A stretch of 64,000 nt of DNA. Source: Kordia periserrulae. GTDB lineage: Bacteria > Bacteroidota > Bacteroidia > Flavobacteriales > Flavobacteriaceae. The position numbers and the translations under genes were made by a program. The notes below the pieces were generated by a model, which saw only the letters and a list, made by a program, of their open reading frames with translations, was not told the origin of the DNA and ran no database searches. Shown here in pieces: positions 45,557 through 54,062 of the stretch. The stretch spans positions 620,001 through 684,000 of the forward strand of contig NZ_QBKT01000001.1 in NCBI RefSeq assembly GCF_003054265.1, given 5' to 3'. Positions within the stretch are counted from its first letter, which is position 1, and every line of letters starts with the position of its first letter.

Positions 45557-45679
45557 TAATTTGACATTCATTAGGTTGGAAATGTTGTAATTCTATATAT
45601 TTACGAATGATTCGAAAATACACAACCGAATCTCAACTTTTGCCTCGATTTTATTGACTATTTACACACAATGTGCGCT

Positions 45680-48600
45680 ATGAAAAAATTACTACTCTTT
45701 TTCGTATTGCTTACGGCAATCGTTGGACATTCGCAACAATCTCCACAACCAAACATTTCAAACCAATTGTACAAAGACGCGCCAGAATGGGCAAAACTGA
45801 TGTACAGTGACAATCCGAATGCAAATACGGTAGATTATTTATATAGAAAGTATTACGAAACACATGCGTACGTTAAATCATATCACACACAATATTATAA
45901 AAGATGGCGACGCGCAATCAATCCTTTTTTAAACAACGAAGGTTTTTATGATCACCATAAAAAATTAGAAGCAGCACAAGCTGCCAGAAGTTTACAAAAC
46001 GCTCAAAATGCTGTGCTCGAATCGGGCAATTGGTCCGTAATGGGCCCTTTTGAAAGTTATCGTGAAGGTGGAACGGTTTTAAGTGGAGCGCAAACCAATA
46101 TTTATAGCATCAGTCAATGTTCGGCTGTTCCAACAGTACTGTATTGCGGAACAGAATCAGGAGAAATATATAAAACCACAAATGGTGGCAATACTTGGAC
46201 AAATGCTTCTAAAACACTGGTCACAACTTTGGCTCCACAAGCTGTAATTGCGAATGCTGGAGTTCGTGCAATTGCTGTACACCCAACAAATCCTGACATT
46301 GTATATGCAGGTTCGGGAAGCGAGCTATTTAAAACAACAAATGGTGGAACTTCATGGTCGGTCGTTTTTGATAGTAATATTCCTCTGTTTGGTTATATTG
46401 AAAACCCTGCTGCAATTTTTATCAATCCATCAAATCCAAATATTGTACTACTTGCTGGAAAAGCAGGTGTACACCGAACAACTGACGGCGGAAATTCATG
46501 GGTGCGTGTTGTAGTAAACGAAACGTACGACTTAAAAGCACAACCTGGAAACCCGAATATCTTATATGCTGTACGACGTAATACAGCAACCAATACACAT
46601 CAATTTTTAAAATCGACTGATGGTGGATTTGTATGGCTAGCTCAAGGCACAGGTTGGTATAATTCTACGGATCCGAATAGAAGTGTTGTTGGAGCAAAAC
46701 TAGCCGTTAGTGACGCCAACCCAAATAGAATTTATGCCTTTTTAATTGGTGATTCTAAAGCTGGCGATAATGGTTTTATTGGTGTATATCGCAGTGATGA
46801 TGCAGGCGTTTCATGGATAAATACAATGGGATATGATGGCGCGCCGTACACCGCAACGCATCCAAACTTGTTGAATTCTGATACTTCTACTAACGGATTC
46901 AACCAAGGATTTTACAATTGCGCTGCCATGGCTTCCAACTCAGATGCCAATCAACTACTTGTGGGCGGAATTGGTATGTGGCGATCTGATGATGGCGGGC
47001 AAACATTTACGTGTATTTACAATTATGGATGCGGTTCGTACAACCCAATGCACGTAGACATGCAAGAATTCCAAGCATTTGGCAACGAATATTGGGCAAC
47101 AACAGACGGCGGAATTTTCAAATCGAATGATTTATTTGCTACACAACCAGAGTTTAAAATGAATGGCGTACACGGAACAGATTTTTGGGGATTCGGCTCA
47201 GGTTGGAATCGCGATTTGTTAGTTGGTGGAACTTTTCACAATGGCGTAGATGTGTATTCGGAAGGATTTCCTTTTGGAACTTTTCTCGATTTAGGCGGCG
47301 GCGAACCTGCTTCTGGCTATGTAAATCCAGGAACTGAACAAATCTATTCTACCAATATCGGAAGTAGATTTATTCCAACAACTATTAGCGGAGCTGTGTT
47401 GAATGCTTCGTTGGGAATTGCACCTACGGAATCGCCTTGGTATGCACAATCATCCGAAATGGAGTTTCATCCTAGTTGCTATAATTATGTATATACAGGA
47501 GATGACAATCAGTTGTTTAAGAGTGAAGACGCAGGAGCTACCTTCAACGCAATTTATACCGCGCCCGCAAATTCAACTGTATTGGGCATCGAAATTTCAC
47601 GAACCAATACGGATACCATGTATATTGTAGTACGACCGAATTCTGGGAATTCGTATCTCGTAAAAACTACGGATGCTTGGGCAACTACAAACACAATTAC
47701 GCTACCAAGTGGTAACGGAAGTTTAGCACTAATTAGTTTAGACCCTGAAAACGATCAAACGATTTGGTTAGCCTATCCAAGAGGTTCAAACGGCAATAAA
47801 GTATTCAAGAGTACTGATGGCGGCGCTACATGGAATAATGAAACTTCAAGCGAATTGAACGGTCATAATATTCAAGTAATTACAACCATTGGCGGAACTA
47901 ATGGCGGCGTGTACGTTGCTACTGGAATGTCTGTTTTTTATAAAAATAATGCGATGTCTTCTTGGACGTTAGATAATGCTAATTTACCAACAACCATCGG
48001 CGCTAATGACTTGCGCCCTTTTTATAGAGATGGAAAAATTCGCTTAGCGAGTTATGGAAAAGGTATTTGGGAAAGTCCTTTGTTTGAAGCGCCATCTAAA
48101 CCTTTGGCAAAAATCATGGTAGATAAGCTGAGTGCGAATTGTGCTGGAGATGTTTTTTACTTTGACGATTATTCCATGCTAAATCATACCAATGCAACTT
48201 GGGCGTGGACATTTGAAAATGCGAATATTGCCACCTCATCTTTACGAAATCCGCAAGTAACTTTTAACACAACGGGAACACATTTAGTAACGTTGACTGT
48301 GACGAATGATGCAGGAATTTCTTCAACCGATTCCATCACTATTTCTGTGGAAGCTTTAAGCAATACCAACTTGGAAGAAGATTTTGAAGTAGCTTTTATT
48401 CCTGATGGCTGGCGACAAGAATCTACAGGAAATTATGCATGGACCTATGAAAATACTGTCGGCGGTTTTGGATTGAGTACCAATTCTATGATGGTAAACA
48501 ACTTTGTCATTGCGCAACAAGGAACCTATTGCGACATTATTGCGCCTCTAAATATGACCAATACGAATATGAGCGATGCAACGCTGACCTTTGATGTGGC

Positions 48601-49141
48601 ATACGCAGAGTATTCCGCAGCGTATTCTGATGGATTGGAAGTGTATGTTTCTACTGATTGTGGTGTTACTTGGACTTCTGTGTACAGCAAATTTGGAGAC
48701 ACACTTGCAACGGCACCTGATACAACCACGCTTTTTTTACCTACAGCAGCACAATGGCGACAGGAATCTGTAGATTTGTCAAGTTATATAGGCAATGAAA
48801 ACGTTCAGGTAAAATTTAGAAATGTAAATGGGTATGGACAAGCCTTGTATGTTGACAATATCAATTTAGGAAGCGTTTTAAGCGTTAACGAAGTCACTTC
48901 AGAAGCTATTAGCTTTTATCCAAACCCTGTGAAAAGTAACGAAGTTGTCTTTGTAAAAAGTACTAAAAACGAAGACATCAAATTTTCTTTATACAACATT
49001 CAAGGAAAATTGATTGGGACGATTTTTACACAAACCAATAAGGCAATTCCAACACAACAATGGAATTTAAGTGCAGGCGTTTACTTATATAATATTCGCG
49101 CTGAAGATAAAATTAAAAAAGGAAAGTTGATGGTGTATTAA
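45680..49141 (+). CDS. T9SS-secreted sortilin-repeat/PKD protein
   Basis: 1153 residues from ATG 45680 (KKLLLFFVLLTAIVGHSQ signal peptide); an ATG three codons upstream is also possible. Sortilin/BNR blades occupy ~115-800 (TTNGGNTWTN, TTDGGNSWVR, STDGGATWNN). A PKD-like domain follows at ~810-895 (ATWAWTFENANIATSSLRNP, GTHLVTLTVTNDAG), then a jelly-roll-like segment and a type A T9SS sorting domain from ~1073 (ISFYPNPVKSN ... GKLIG ... AGVYLYNI ... KKGKLMVY). It is exported through the type IX machinery and probably attached to or released from the cell surface. Likely function: binding or degradation of extracellular macromolecules. Confidence 0.9.
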   Translation: MKKLLLFFVLLTAIVGHSQQSPQPNISNQLYKDAPEWAKLMYSDNPNANTVDYLYRKYYETHAYVKSYHTQYYKRWRRAINPFLNNEGFYDHHKKLEAAQAARSLQNAQNAVLESGNWSVMGPFESYREGGTVLSGAQTNIYSISQCSAVPTVLYCGTESGEIYKTTNGGNTWTNASKTLVTTLAPQAVIANAGVRAIAVHPTNPDIVYAGSGSELFKTTNGGTSWSVVFDSNIPLFGYIENPAAIFINPSNPNIVLLAGKAGVHRTTDGGNSWVRVVVNETYDLKAQPGNPNILYAVRRNTATNTHQFLKSTDGGFVWLAQGTGWYNSTDPNRSVVGAKLAVSDANPNRIYAFLIGDSKAGDNGFIGVYRSDDAGVSWINTMGYDGAPYTATHPNLLNSDTSTNGFNQGFYNCAAMASNSDANQLLVGGIGMWRSDDGGQTFTCIYNYGCGSYNPMHVDMQEFQAFGNEYWATTDGGIFKSNDLFATQPEFKMNGVHGTDFWGFGSGWNRDLLVGGTFHNGVDVYSEGFPFGTFLDLGGGEPASGYVNPGTEQIYSTNIGSRFIPTTISGAVLNASLGIAPTESPWYAQSSEMEFHPSCYNYVYTGDDNQLFKSEDAGATFNAIYTAPANSTVLGIEISRTNTDTMYIVVRPNSGNSYLVKTTDAWATTNTITLPSGNGSLALISLDPENDQTIWLAYPRGSNGNKVFKSTDGGATWNNETSSELNGHNIQVITTIGGTNGGVYVATGMSVFYKNNAMSSWTLDNANLPTTIGANDLRPFYRDGKIRLASYGKGIWESPLFEAPSKPLAKIMVDKLSANCAGDVFYFDDYSMLNHTNATWAWTFENANIATSSLRNPQVTFNTTGTHLVTLTVTNDAGISSTDSITISVEALSNTNLEEDFEVAFIPDGWRQESTGNYAWTYENTVGGFGLSTNSMMVNNFVIAQQGTYCDIIAPLNMTNTNMSDATLTFDVAYAEYSAAYSDGLEVYVSTDCGVTWTSVYSKFGDTLATAPDTTTLFLPTAAQWRQESVDLSSYIGNENVQVKFRNVNGYGQALYVDNINLGSVLSVNEVTSEAISFYPNPVKSNEVVFVKSTKNEDIKFSLYNIQGKLIGTIFTQTNKAIPTQQWNLSAGVYLYNIRAEDKIKKGKLMVY

Positions 49142-49242
49142 AGCTAGATTCATATATGAGTCCATCGCTACATTGACACATTAGTACATTGTTACATTAT
49201 AAAATTCCGCCATTTGGCTACTATTTTCCTTTTGGGATTGAT

Positions 49243-49250
49243 TATTTTTG
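49243..49250 (+). promoter_or_regulatory. Candidate -7 box of pepP
   Basis: TATTTTTG matches the Bacteroidota TAnnTTTG box, 25 nt before the ATG. A -33 element at the right distance is not clear. Confidence 0.4.
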
Positions 49251-49275
49251 AAGAAATCCATTAAAAAATCACATA

Positions 49276-50568
49276 ATGAAATATCATCCTATAGATCGCA
49301 ACTTATTTATACAGAATCGTAAAAACTTTATGTTACAGATGAAACCAAGTAGTCTGGCAGTGTTTAACTCGAACGATATTTATCCGATTAGCGCAGATAG
49401 TACCATGCCGTTTGAGCAACATCGCGATATTTTCTATTTAAGTGGTGTGGATCAAGAAGAAAGTATTTTGGTATTGTTTCCCGATGCGCCGAAAGAGAAA
49501 CATCGTGAGATTTTATTTTTAAAGGAAACCAACGAGCATATTGCGGTTTGGGAAGGTGAAAAGTTAACGAAAGAAGCAGCATTGGCGACTTCAGGAATTA
49601 AAACTGTGTATTGGTTGCAAGATTTGGAAAAAATCATGTTCGAAATCATGACGCAATGCGATACGGTGTACATCAACACCAACGAACATTACCGCGCCAA
49701 TGTAGAAACAGAAACACGCGAAGACCGTTTTACAAAATGGTTGAAAGATAAGTATCCTGCACATAGTGTGGCGAAAAGCAATCCGATTTTACAGCGCTTG
49801 CGTTCTGTGAAAGACTCAATAGAGCTTGATTTGATGCAAAAAGCCTGTGATATTACCGAAAAAGGCTTCCGCAGAGTGCTCAATTTTGTAAAACCTGGCG
49901 TTTGGGAATACGAAATTGAAGCCGAATATATGCACGAGTTTTTACGAAATCGCTCTAAGAAGTTCGCCTATACGCCAATTATTGCTTCTGGAAATAACGC
50001 GAATGTGTTGCATTATATTGAGAACAATCAACAATGCAAGGCTGGCGAATTGATTTTAATGGACGTTGGCGCCGAATACGCCAATTATGCAAGCGATATG
50101 ACACGTACCATTCCAGTTTCTGGGCGATTTACAGAGCGACAAAAAGCGGTGTACAATGCGGTAAATCGTGTAAAAAATGAAGCAACAAAAATGTTGGTTC
50201 CAGGAACACTTTGGGGAGAATATCACGTAGAAGTTGGAAAGTTAATGACCTCCGAATTGCTAGGTTTAGGTTTGTTGGACAAAGCCGATGTGCAAAACGA
50301 AGATCCAGATTGGCCAGCGTACAAAAAGTATTTTATGCATGGAACATCACATCATATTGGACTCGACACGCACGATTACGGAATTTTAACAGAACCAATG
50401 ACCGCAAATATGGTGTTCACCGTAGAACCTGGAATTTACTTGCCAGATGAAGGTTTTGGAATTCGACTAGAAGATGACGTTGTGATTCAAGAAACGGGCG
50501 AACCATTTAACCTGATGCGCAATATTCCAATTGAAGCAGATGAAATTGAGGAGTTGATGAATGGGTAG
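49276..50568 (+). CDS. pepP: Xaa-Pro aminopeptidase (aminopeptidase P)
   Basis: 430 residues. An N-terminal AMP_N domain (~1-140) precedes a pita-bread metallopeptidase domain. The five metal ligands are in ILMDVGAEYANYASDMTRT (two Asp), FMHGTSHHIGLDTHD (His), FTVEPGIYLPDEG (Glu) and FGIRLEDDVVI (Glu). It removes N-terminal residues that precede proline, in the cytoplasm since there is no signal peptide. Transcribed singly from a candidate TAnnTTTG promoter; a heptamer array follows the stop directly. Confidence 0.95.
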   Translation: MKYHPIDRNLFIQNRKNFMLQMKPSSLAVFNSNDIYPISADSTMPFEQHRDIFYLSGVDQEESILVLFPDAPKEKHREILFLKETNEHIAVWEGEKLTKEAALATSGIKTVYWLQDLEKIMFEIMTQCDTVYINTNEHYRANVETETREDRFTKWLKDKYPAHSVAKSNPILQRLRSVKDSIELDLMQKACDITEKGFRRVLNFVKPGVWEYEIEAEYMHEFLRNRSKKFAYTPIIASGNNANVLHYIENNQQCKAGELILMDVGAEYANYASDMTRTIPVSGRFTERQKAVYNAVNRVKNEATKMLVPGTLWGEYHVEVGKLMTSELLGLGLLDKADVQNEDPDWPAYKKYFMHGTSHHIGLDTHDYGILTEPMTANMVFTVEPGIYLPDEGFGIRLEDDVVIQETGEPFNLMRNIPIEADEIEELMNG

Positions 50569-50569
50569 T

Positions 50570-50604
50570 TTAGGTGTTAGGTTTTGGGTTTTGGGTTTTG
50601 GATT
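50570..50604. repeat. Heptamer-period array (5 units) after pepP
   Basis: Units TTAGGTG, TTAGGTT, TTGGGTT (twice) and TTGGATT in exact 7-nt register, starting 2 nt after the pepP stop. Confidence 0.65.
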
Positions 50605-50641
50605 CCTCCCGAAGAATTACTGTAAATTTTAGAGTATAATT

Positions 50642-51262
50642 ATGGCTATAACAGATTTTGAAACTGCAATTTCAATTCATCAAGAAACTACATTAACCGT
50701 AGAAAGGAAAAAAAAAGAAATTGTTGGTCAAACTATAGAAAAGGTATTTTACGTCTTAGCTAATTATTCAGACAATTCATATACATATGAAGGCTTTCAT
50801 TTGTGTGATGAAGCTGTTTTGATTCAACTTTCCAAAAATCAATGGATTAGCTGGGTTTGGTTAGAAGATGACCCTACAAGTGGATATAGTTATCATTTGT
50901 ACTATGATGATGCTCGAATTGCAATTGAAGAAAGAGAAAATAATGGAATTACTTTTTTAAAGCAGATAGATCAATATACTTCCAGTTCTCGCTCTATATG
51001 GAGTGATGAAACAAACTCTAGTGCATGGAAAAAATTTATTGGTCAAAAAATTGAAGATATACAATTCGTGACGAAAAAAATTGATGATATATCTTTTGTT
51101 TCAGACGTTATTTTAAATTTTAAAAATGAATCGGTTCGCATTATAGCTATCGAAGAACCTGATCCTGAACTTTTACCTGAAATTGAAAATCTAAATTTTG
51201 ATCCTATTTGGACAATGATTGTTTTTAATGATGAAATTTTAAAAAAACACAATCGATTTTAA
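50642..51262 (+). CDS. Hypothetical cytoplasmic protein with an internal duplication
   Basis: 206 residues, acidic, no signal peptide or membrane span. Two halves resemble each other: KKKEIVGQTIEKVFYVLANY (~24-43) and KKFIGQKIEDIQFVTKKID (~130-148), each followed by a strand-rich stretch (LIQLSKNQWISW; VILNFKNESVRIIAIEE). This looks like an internal duplication of a ~100-residue alpha/beta unit. No family recognised; such small acidic proteins are sometimes immunity proteins, but no toxin is nearby. Ended by a clear terminator. Confidence 0.6.
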   Translation: MAITDFETAISIHQETTLTVERKKKEIVGQTIEKVFYVLANYSDNSYTYEGFHLCDEAVLIQLSKNQWISWVWLEDDPTSGYSYHLYYDDARIAIEERENNGITFLKQIDQYTSSSRSIWSDETNSSAWKKFIGQKIEDIQFVTKKIDDISFVSDVILNFKNESVRIIAIEEPDPELLPEIENLNFDPIWTMIVFNDEILKKHNRF

Positions 51263-51264
51263 AT

Positions 51265-51291
51265 AAAAGCACGCCGAATAAGCGTGCTTTT
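51265..51291 (+). terminator. Terminator after the duplicated-unit protein
   Basis: AAAAGCACGC (51265-51274) and GCGTGCTTTT (51282-51291) pair perfectly across a 7-nt loop. Confidence 0.9.
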
Positions 51292-51324
51292 CTATTGGTA
51301 ATCATGAAAAAAAACAATTAATCC

Positions 51325-51723
51325 CTATTTTACTAGTAAAGTATATTGGGGTGTTGGGTTGAGCGGACAAAAATATACATATTCGCCTTTGGCTAACTTC
51401 ACTTTGTTGGAATGTCCTGTCGTGTTATTTTTAACAACTTCCGTTACATATGCGCTTTTGATATGATGTGCTGCGTCTGTTTTTCCTTTGGGTGCTAATA
51501 CAAATCCGACATCGTGTCCAACGTTGGCATTGGCAATTTCGAAAATGTAGGTTCCTTCTGAAAGCGTTAACGATTTTTGCGTGAATTCTCCTTTGGTTTG
51601 CTCTAAAGAAACCGTTTTGACGTCATTTTTCATCATCGTTTCTTTCTTCATCGTGTTGTGTTGCGCTTGTGCCGTAATGGAAAATCCAACAAAGAGCACT
51701 AAAATTGCAATAATTTTTTTCAT
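51325..51723 (-). CDS. Exported cupredoxin-like protein with an altered copper site
   Basis: 132 residues from ATG 51723, chosen because KKIIAILVLFVGFSITAQAQ is a signal peptide; the frame extends 18 codons upstream. The mature part is a plastocyanin-like beta sandwich: GTYIFEIANANVGHDVGFVL supplies the usual first His (GHD) and the end has YFCPLNPTPQYTLLV with the Cys ligand. The second His and the Met expected after that Cys (C-x-x-H-x-x-x-M) are replaced by Asn/Pro/Gln, so a type 1 copper centre is doubtful. It may bind copper differently or not at all. Downstream of the AhpD-like gene on the same strand. Confidence 0.72.
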   Translation of the reverse strand: MKKIIAILVLFVGFSITAQAQHNTMKKETMMKNDVKTVSLEQTKGEFTQKSLTLSEGTYIFEIANANVGHDVGFVLAPKGKTDAAHHIKSAYVTEVVKNNTTGHSNKVKLAKGEYVYFCPLNPTPQYTLLVK

Positions 51724-51807
51724 TGTTTTGTGTTTTAAATGTTTGTGTAAGTGTGTATATAAAGTGTAAGCGCACATGTCAACTTCGCTTCATGTGCGCA
51801 CGTGATG

Positions 51808-52365
51808 TTATTGCGTTACCGCGAATTTTCCTGTCGCCACTACTGGAAAGTCAATTTCCGTTTCTGCAATGTGGTTTGCGTAGTTGGTTAAGGTGTTCGA
51901 TACGACATTTAATACAATTTCTAAAATATCACCGTCGTTATAACCCGCAGCTTTTACCGCGTTGATTTCTTCGCTTGTTACGTTTCCTCTATTTTTGGTA
52001 ACGCTTTGTGCAAATTGCAATCCTGCTTGAGTTTTAGCGTCGTTTGCCAAGCCTTGTCTGCTCGCTTCCGTTTGCGCTTCTGTCAAACCGTTCATTTTTC
52101 CAATCGCAGTGTGTGCTGACAAACAGTAATCACAGTTATTTTCTTCTGCAATCGCTAAGGCTAATTGCTCTCTAAATTTGTTGTTGAAATTTCCACTAGC
52201 AGTTAATTCGCCTAAGCTTAAATAGGATTTTAACGTGGCTGGAGAGTTTCCAAATACTTTAATCAGGTTTGGAATAAATCCTAATTTCTTTTGTACGGCG
52301 TTGAATAATTCTTTTGCTTCGCCTGTCGTTGTTTCTGGGTGTAAGGTTTCAATTCGTGTACTCAT
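51808..52365 (-). CDS. Carboxymuconolactone decarboxylase/AhpD-like peroxidase
   Basis: 185 residues. The AhpD-like active site is complete: EENNCDYCLSAHTAIGK gives Cys-x-x-Cys and the downstream His. The opening LFNAVQKKLGFIPNLIKVFGNSPATL matches the alkylhydroperoxidase-like CMD subgroup (AhpD/YciW-like), which reduces peroxides with the CXXC dithiol. Cytoplasmic, helical. It is in a run of same-strand genes with an AraC regulator upstream and the cupredoxin-like gene downstream, which hints at a stress-response cluster. Confidence 0.88.
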   Translation of the reverse strand: MSTRIETLHPETTTGEAKELFNAVQKKLGFIPNLIKVFGNSPATLKSYLSLGELTASGNFNNKFREQLALAIAEENNCDYCLSAHTAIGKMNGLTEAQTEASRQGLANDAKTQAGLQFAQSVTKNRGNVTSEEINAVKAAGYNDGDILEIVLNVVSNTLTNYANHIAETEIDFPVVATGKFAVTQ

Positions 52366-52374
52366 AATTTTTTT

Positions 52375-52402
52375 GTTTTTCGTTCTTTGTTTTTTGTTTT
52401 TC
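52375..52402. repeat. Heptamer-period array (4 units)
   Basis: Units GTTTTTC, GTTCTTT, GTTTTTT, GTTTTTC in 7-nt register, directly upstream of the AhpD-like start and abutting a palindromic repeat. Confidence 0.55.
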
Positions 52403-52404
52403 GT

Positions 52405-52428
52405 GTCATTCCTGCGAAGACAGGAATC
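52405..52428. repeat. Dispersed palindromic repeat, GTCATTCCTGC type
   Basis: Second copy of the element at 38363-38386, with minor changes in the loop. Confidence 0.7.
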
Positions 52429-52454
52429 TTTAATTTGTTATACTTCTGTTTAAT

Positions 52455-52559
52455 TTATGTACTTAGTTCGCTTCCGCAGAATTGACTCTCGGTAAGTTGT
52501 TCATTGTATTCTTGATAGCCCCAACAATTTGGGCAAGTAGTTTCTTTTGAATGTTTCAT
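52455..52559 (-). CDS. 34-residue cysteine-containing small protein
   Basis: ATG at 52559, stop at 52455. The sequence begins MKHSKETTCPNCWGYQEYNE and has a third Cys near the end (QFCGSE). The C-P-x-C-W-G-x-Q-E-Y start is what I recall from a conserved family of somewhat longer flavobacterial zinc-ribbon-like proteins that follow peroxidase or stress genes; the C-terminal half of that family seems missing. It could be a truncated copy or a genuine miniprotein. Same strand as the AhpD-like gene, 89 nt upstream of it. Confidence 0.5.
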   Translation of the reverse strand: MKHSKETTCPNCWGYQEYNEQLTESQFCGSELST

Positions 52560-53009
52560 AAAATTGTTTTTTGTATTACTTATTTTGAACAGTACAAAGA
52601 TGCGGCGGAAAGATGGCTGGAAAAATGGACAAAGGTTCCTAAGGATTGGACTTTTGTAGATTTATTAGATTTTTAGATGTTTTAGATACGCTTTAGCTTT
52701 AGAATGCTGTCGCTTTTAGAGTCTAGACCGCTTTGCTCCTAGATTTTAGACGCGCTTTACTTTCTTTGAATTTTCAAACGTCAGTTCGATGAATTTGCGG
52801 CTCATTGAGCTTGTCGAAATGAAGCAAATTTGAATCGAGAAGTACTTTGAAGTTTTAAATATTGATTTCTGAGCTTTGGATTGTTTTAAACTAAACTTTT
52901 TATAAAAAACAAACTTCTAACATTCTAAAAAGCGACAGCAGTCTAAAACTCTAACAGCAACAGCGCTTCTTACATTCTAGAACAAAATCTTGAATTGAGC
53001 GAAGCGATG
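52560..53009. other. Repeat-rich spacer downstream of the AraC gene
   Basis: 450 nt without a supported gene. It holds TAGA-rich elements (52665-52760 with TCTAGACCGCTT; 52911-52985 with the inverted version) and a TGAGCTTGTCGAAATGAAG repeat at 52799-52824. Confidence 0.6.
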
Positions 53010-53855
53010 CTATTTTCCAAATTCTGCCTTAAACGAAAGTGGCGATTTTTGCATGGCTTTGGTGAAGAAACGTGTGAAATATGCTGGATCGTTAAAGCCT
53101 AAATCGAAGGCAATTTCTTTGACAGATTGCTCCGAGTATAACAATTGTCGTTTGGCTTCTAAGATGATTCGGTTTTTAATGAAGTCGCTTGGCGTGATGG
53201 TTCCGAGTTTTTGAAAATGTTTGCTAATGGATTTTGGAGAAATTCCCAATCGCGCAGCATACGCGGAAACCGAATGCATTTTTCTAAAATTCTGCTCTAC
53301 CAATACGCTAAAATCTTTATAGAGTTGGGTTTCTGTTGCTGATTTTACGACAAAATCATCTTTCTTTAAACGCACCGAATGTATGATGAATTGCTTTAAA
53401 TAACTTTGCAACATATCGTATTGTCCAGAGTTTTCATGATTGAATTCTTCCCTCAAATCTGCCAACAAAAATTGCAAGCGTTGCACATCTTTTGATTTCG
53501 GAATCACATACGGAGAATCGTATAGATTGTTAAACAACACACCATTACACGAAATTTCTTGGTCGTGTGTTTGAATGCAGTAAAAATCGCGTTGAAACGA
53601 CAGCTTATACGCTTCTTTAATTGCTTCTGAACTTACTGTAAACACTTGTCCGGGCGACAAAAAGAAGATGATAGTCCCATCAAACGTGTATTCTTCAAAA
53701 TCGATAAAATAGGTTCCTTTTCCTTCTTTAATCCAATAAATCGTGTACGCATCTACTTGTTCGGGCTGATTTACTACACAAGCTTTTTCAAACTGTACTA
53801 CGCTTAACGAAAATGTATTTTGATAACTATAAGTAGTAATATCTTGTACTGCCAT
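53010..53855 (-). CDS. AraC-family transcriptional regulator
   Basis: 281 residues from ATG 53855 (MAVQDITTYSYQN); the open frame reaches a TTG at 53903 but the extra residues look unstructured. A cupin-like N-terminal sensor (~25-110; VYTIYWIKEGKGTYFIDFEEY-like) precedes two helix-turn-helix motifs at ~205-278: AYAARLGISPKSISKHFQKL and VKEIAFDLGFNDPAYFTRFF. Presumably controls the adjacent AhpD/cupredoxin run or other targets. The palindrome at 53907-53927 lies just upstream and may be its operator. Confidence 0.9.
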   Translation of the reverse strand: MAVQDITTYSYQNTFSLSVVQFEKACVVNQPEQVDAYTIYWIKEGKGTYFIDFEEYTFDGTIIFFLSPGQVFTVSSEAIKEAYKLSFQRDFYCIQTHDQEISCNGVLFNNLYDSPYVIPKSKDVQRLQFLLADLREEFNHENSGQYDMLQSYLKQFIIHSVRLKKDDFVVKSATETQLYKDFSVLVEQNFRKMHSVSAYAARLGISPKSISKHFQKLGTITPSDFIKNRIILEAKRQLLYSEQSVKEIAFDLGFNDPAYFTRFFTKAMQKSPLSFKAEFGK

Positions 53856-53906
53856 TCTATTGTTTTTTTTGATGATTGGAAGTTTGGTCGTAATAGATAG
53901 CAATTA

Positions 53907-53927
53907 TTTACTCGATAATCGAGATTT
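53907..53927. promoter_or_regulatory. Palindromic site, CTCGATAATCGAG
   Basis: A perfect 13-bp dyad at 53911-53923 about 55 nt upstream of the AraC-family gene. Read in the direction of that gene it matches the Crp/Fnr-side site over about 20 positions. Confidence 0.5.
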
Positions 53928-54023
53928 ATAATGCTCCGACGCTTGCGTCGAAATGTTTTAATAGTTTCTATTGAATGCTATGGACTTGCCTTGAAGTAGT
54001 TGACTTTTTTTAAAAGCCTTTTT

Positions 54024-54047
54024 GTCATTCCTGCAAAGGCAGGAATC
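54024..54047. repeat. Dispersed palindromic repeat, GTCATTCCTGC type
   Basis: Third copy, 15 nt beyond the AbiH stop codon. Confidence 0.7.
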
Positions 54048-54062
54048 CATTTCGGAACTAAA

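Noticed and set aside
53856-53903. Extended start of the AraC gene and, similarly, of rimK (36358), the choice-of-anchor lipoprotein (61534) and the MutS-like gene (30976)
   Set aside because: All four extensions begin with TTG and precede an ATG that fits the signal peptide or family N-terminus better.
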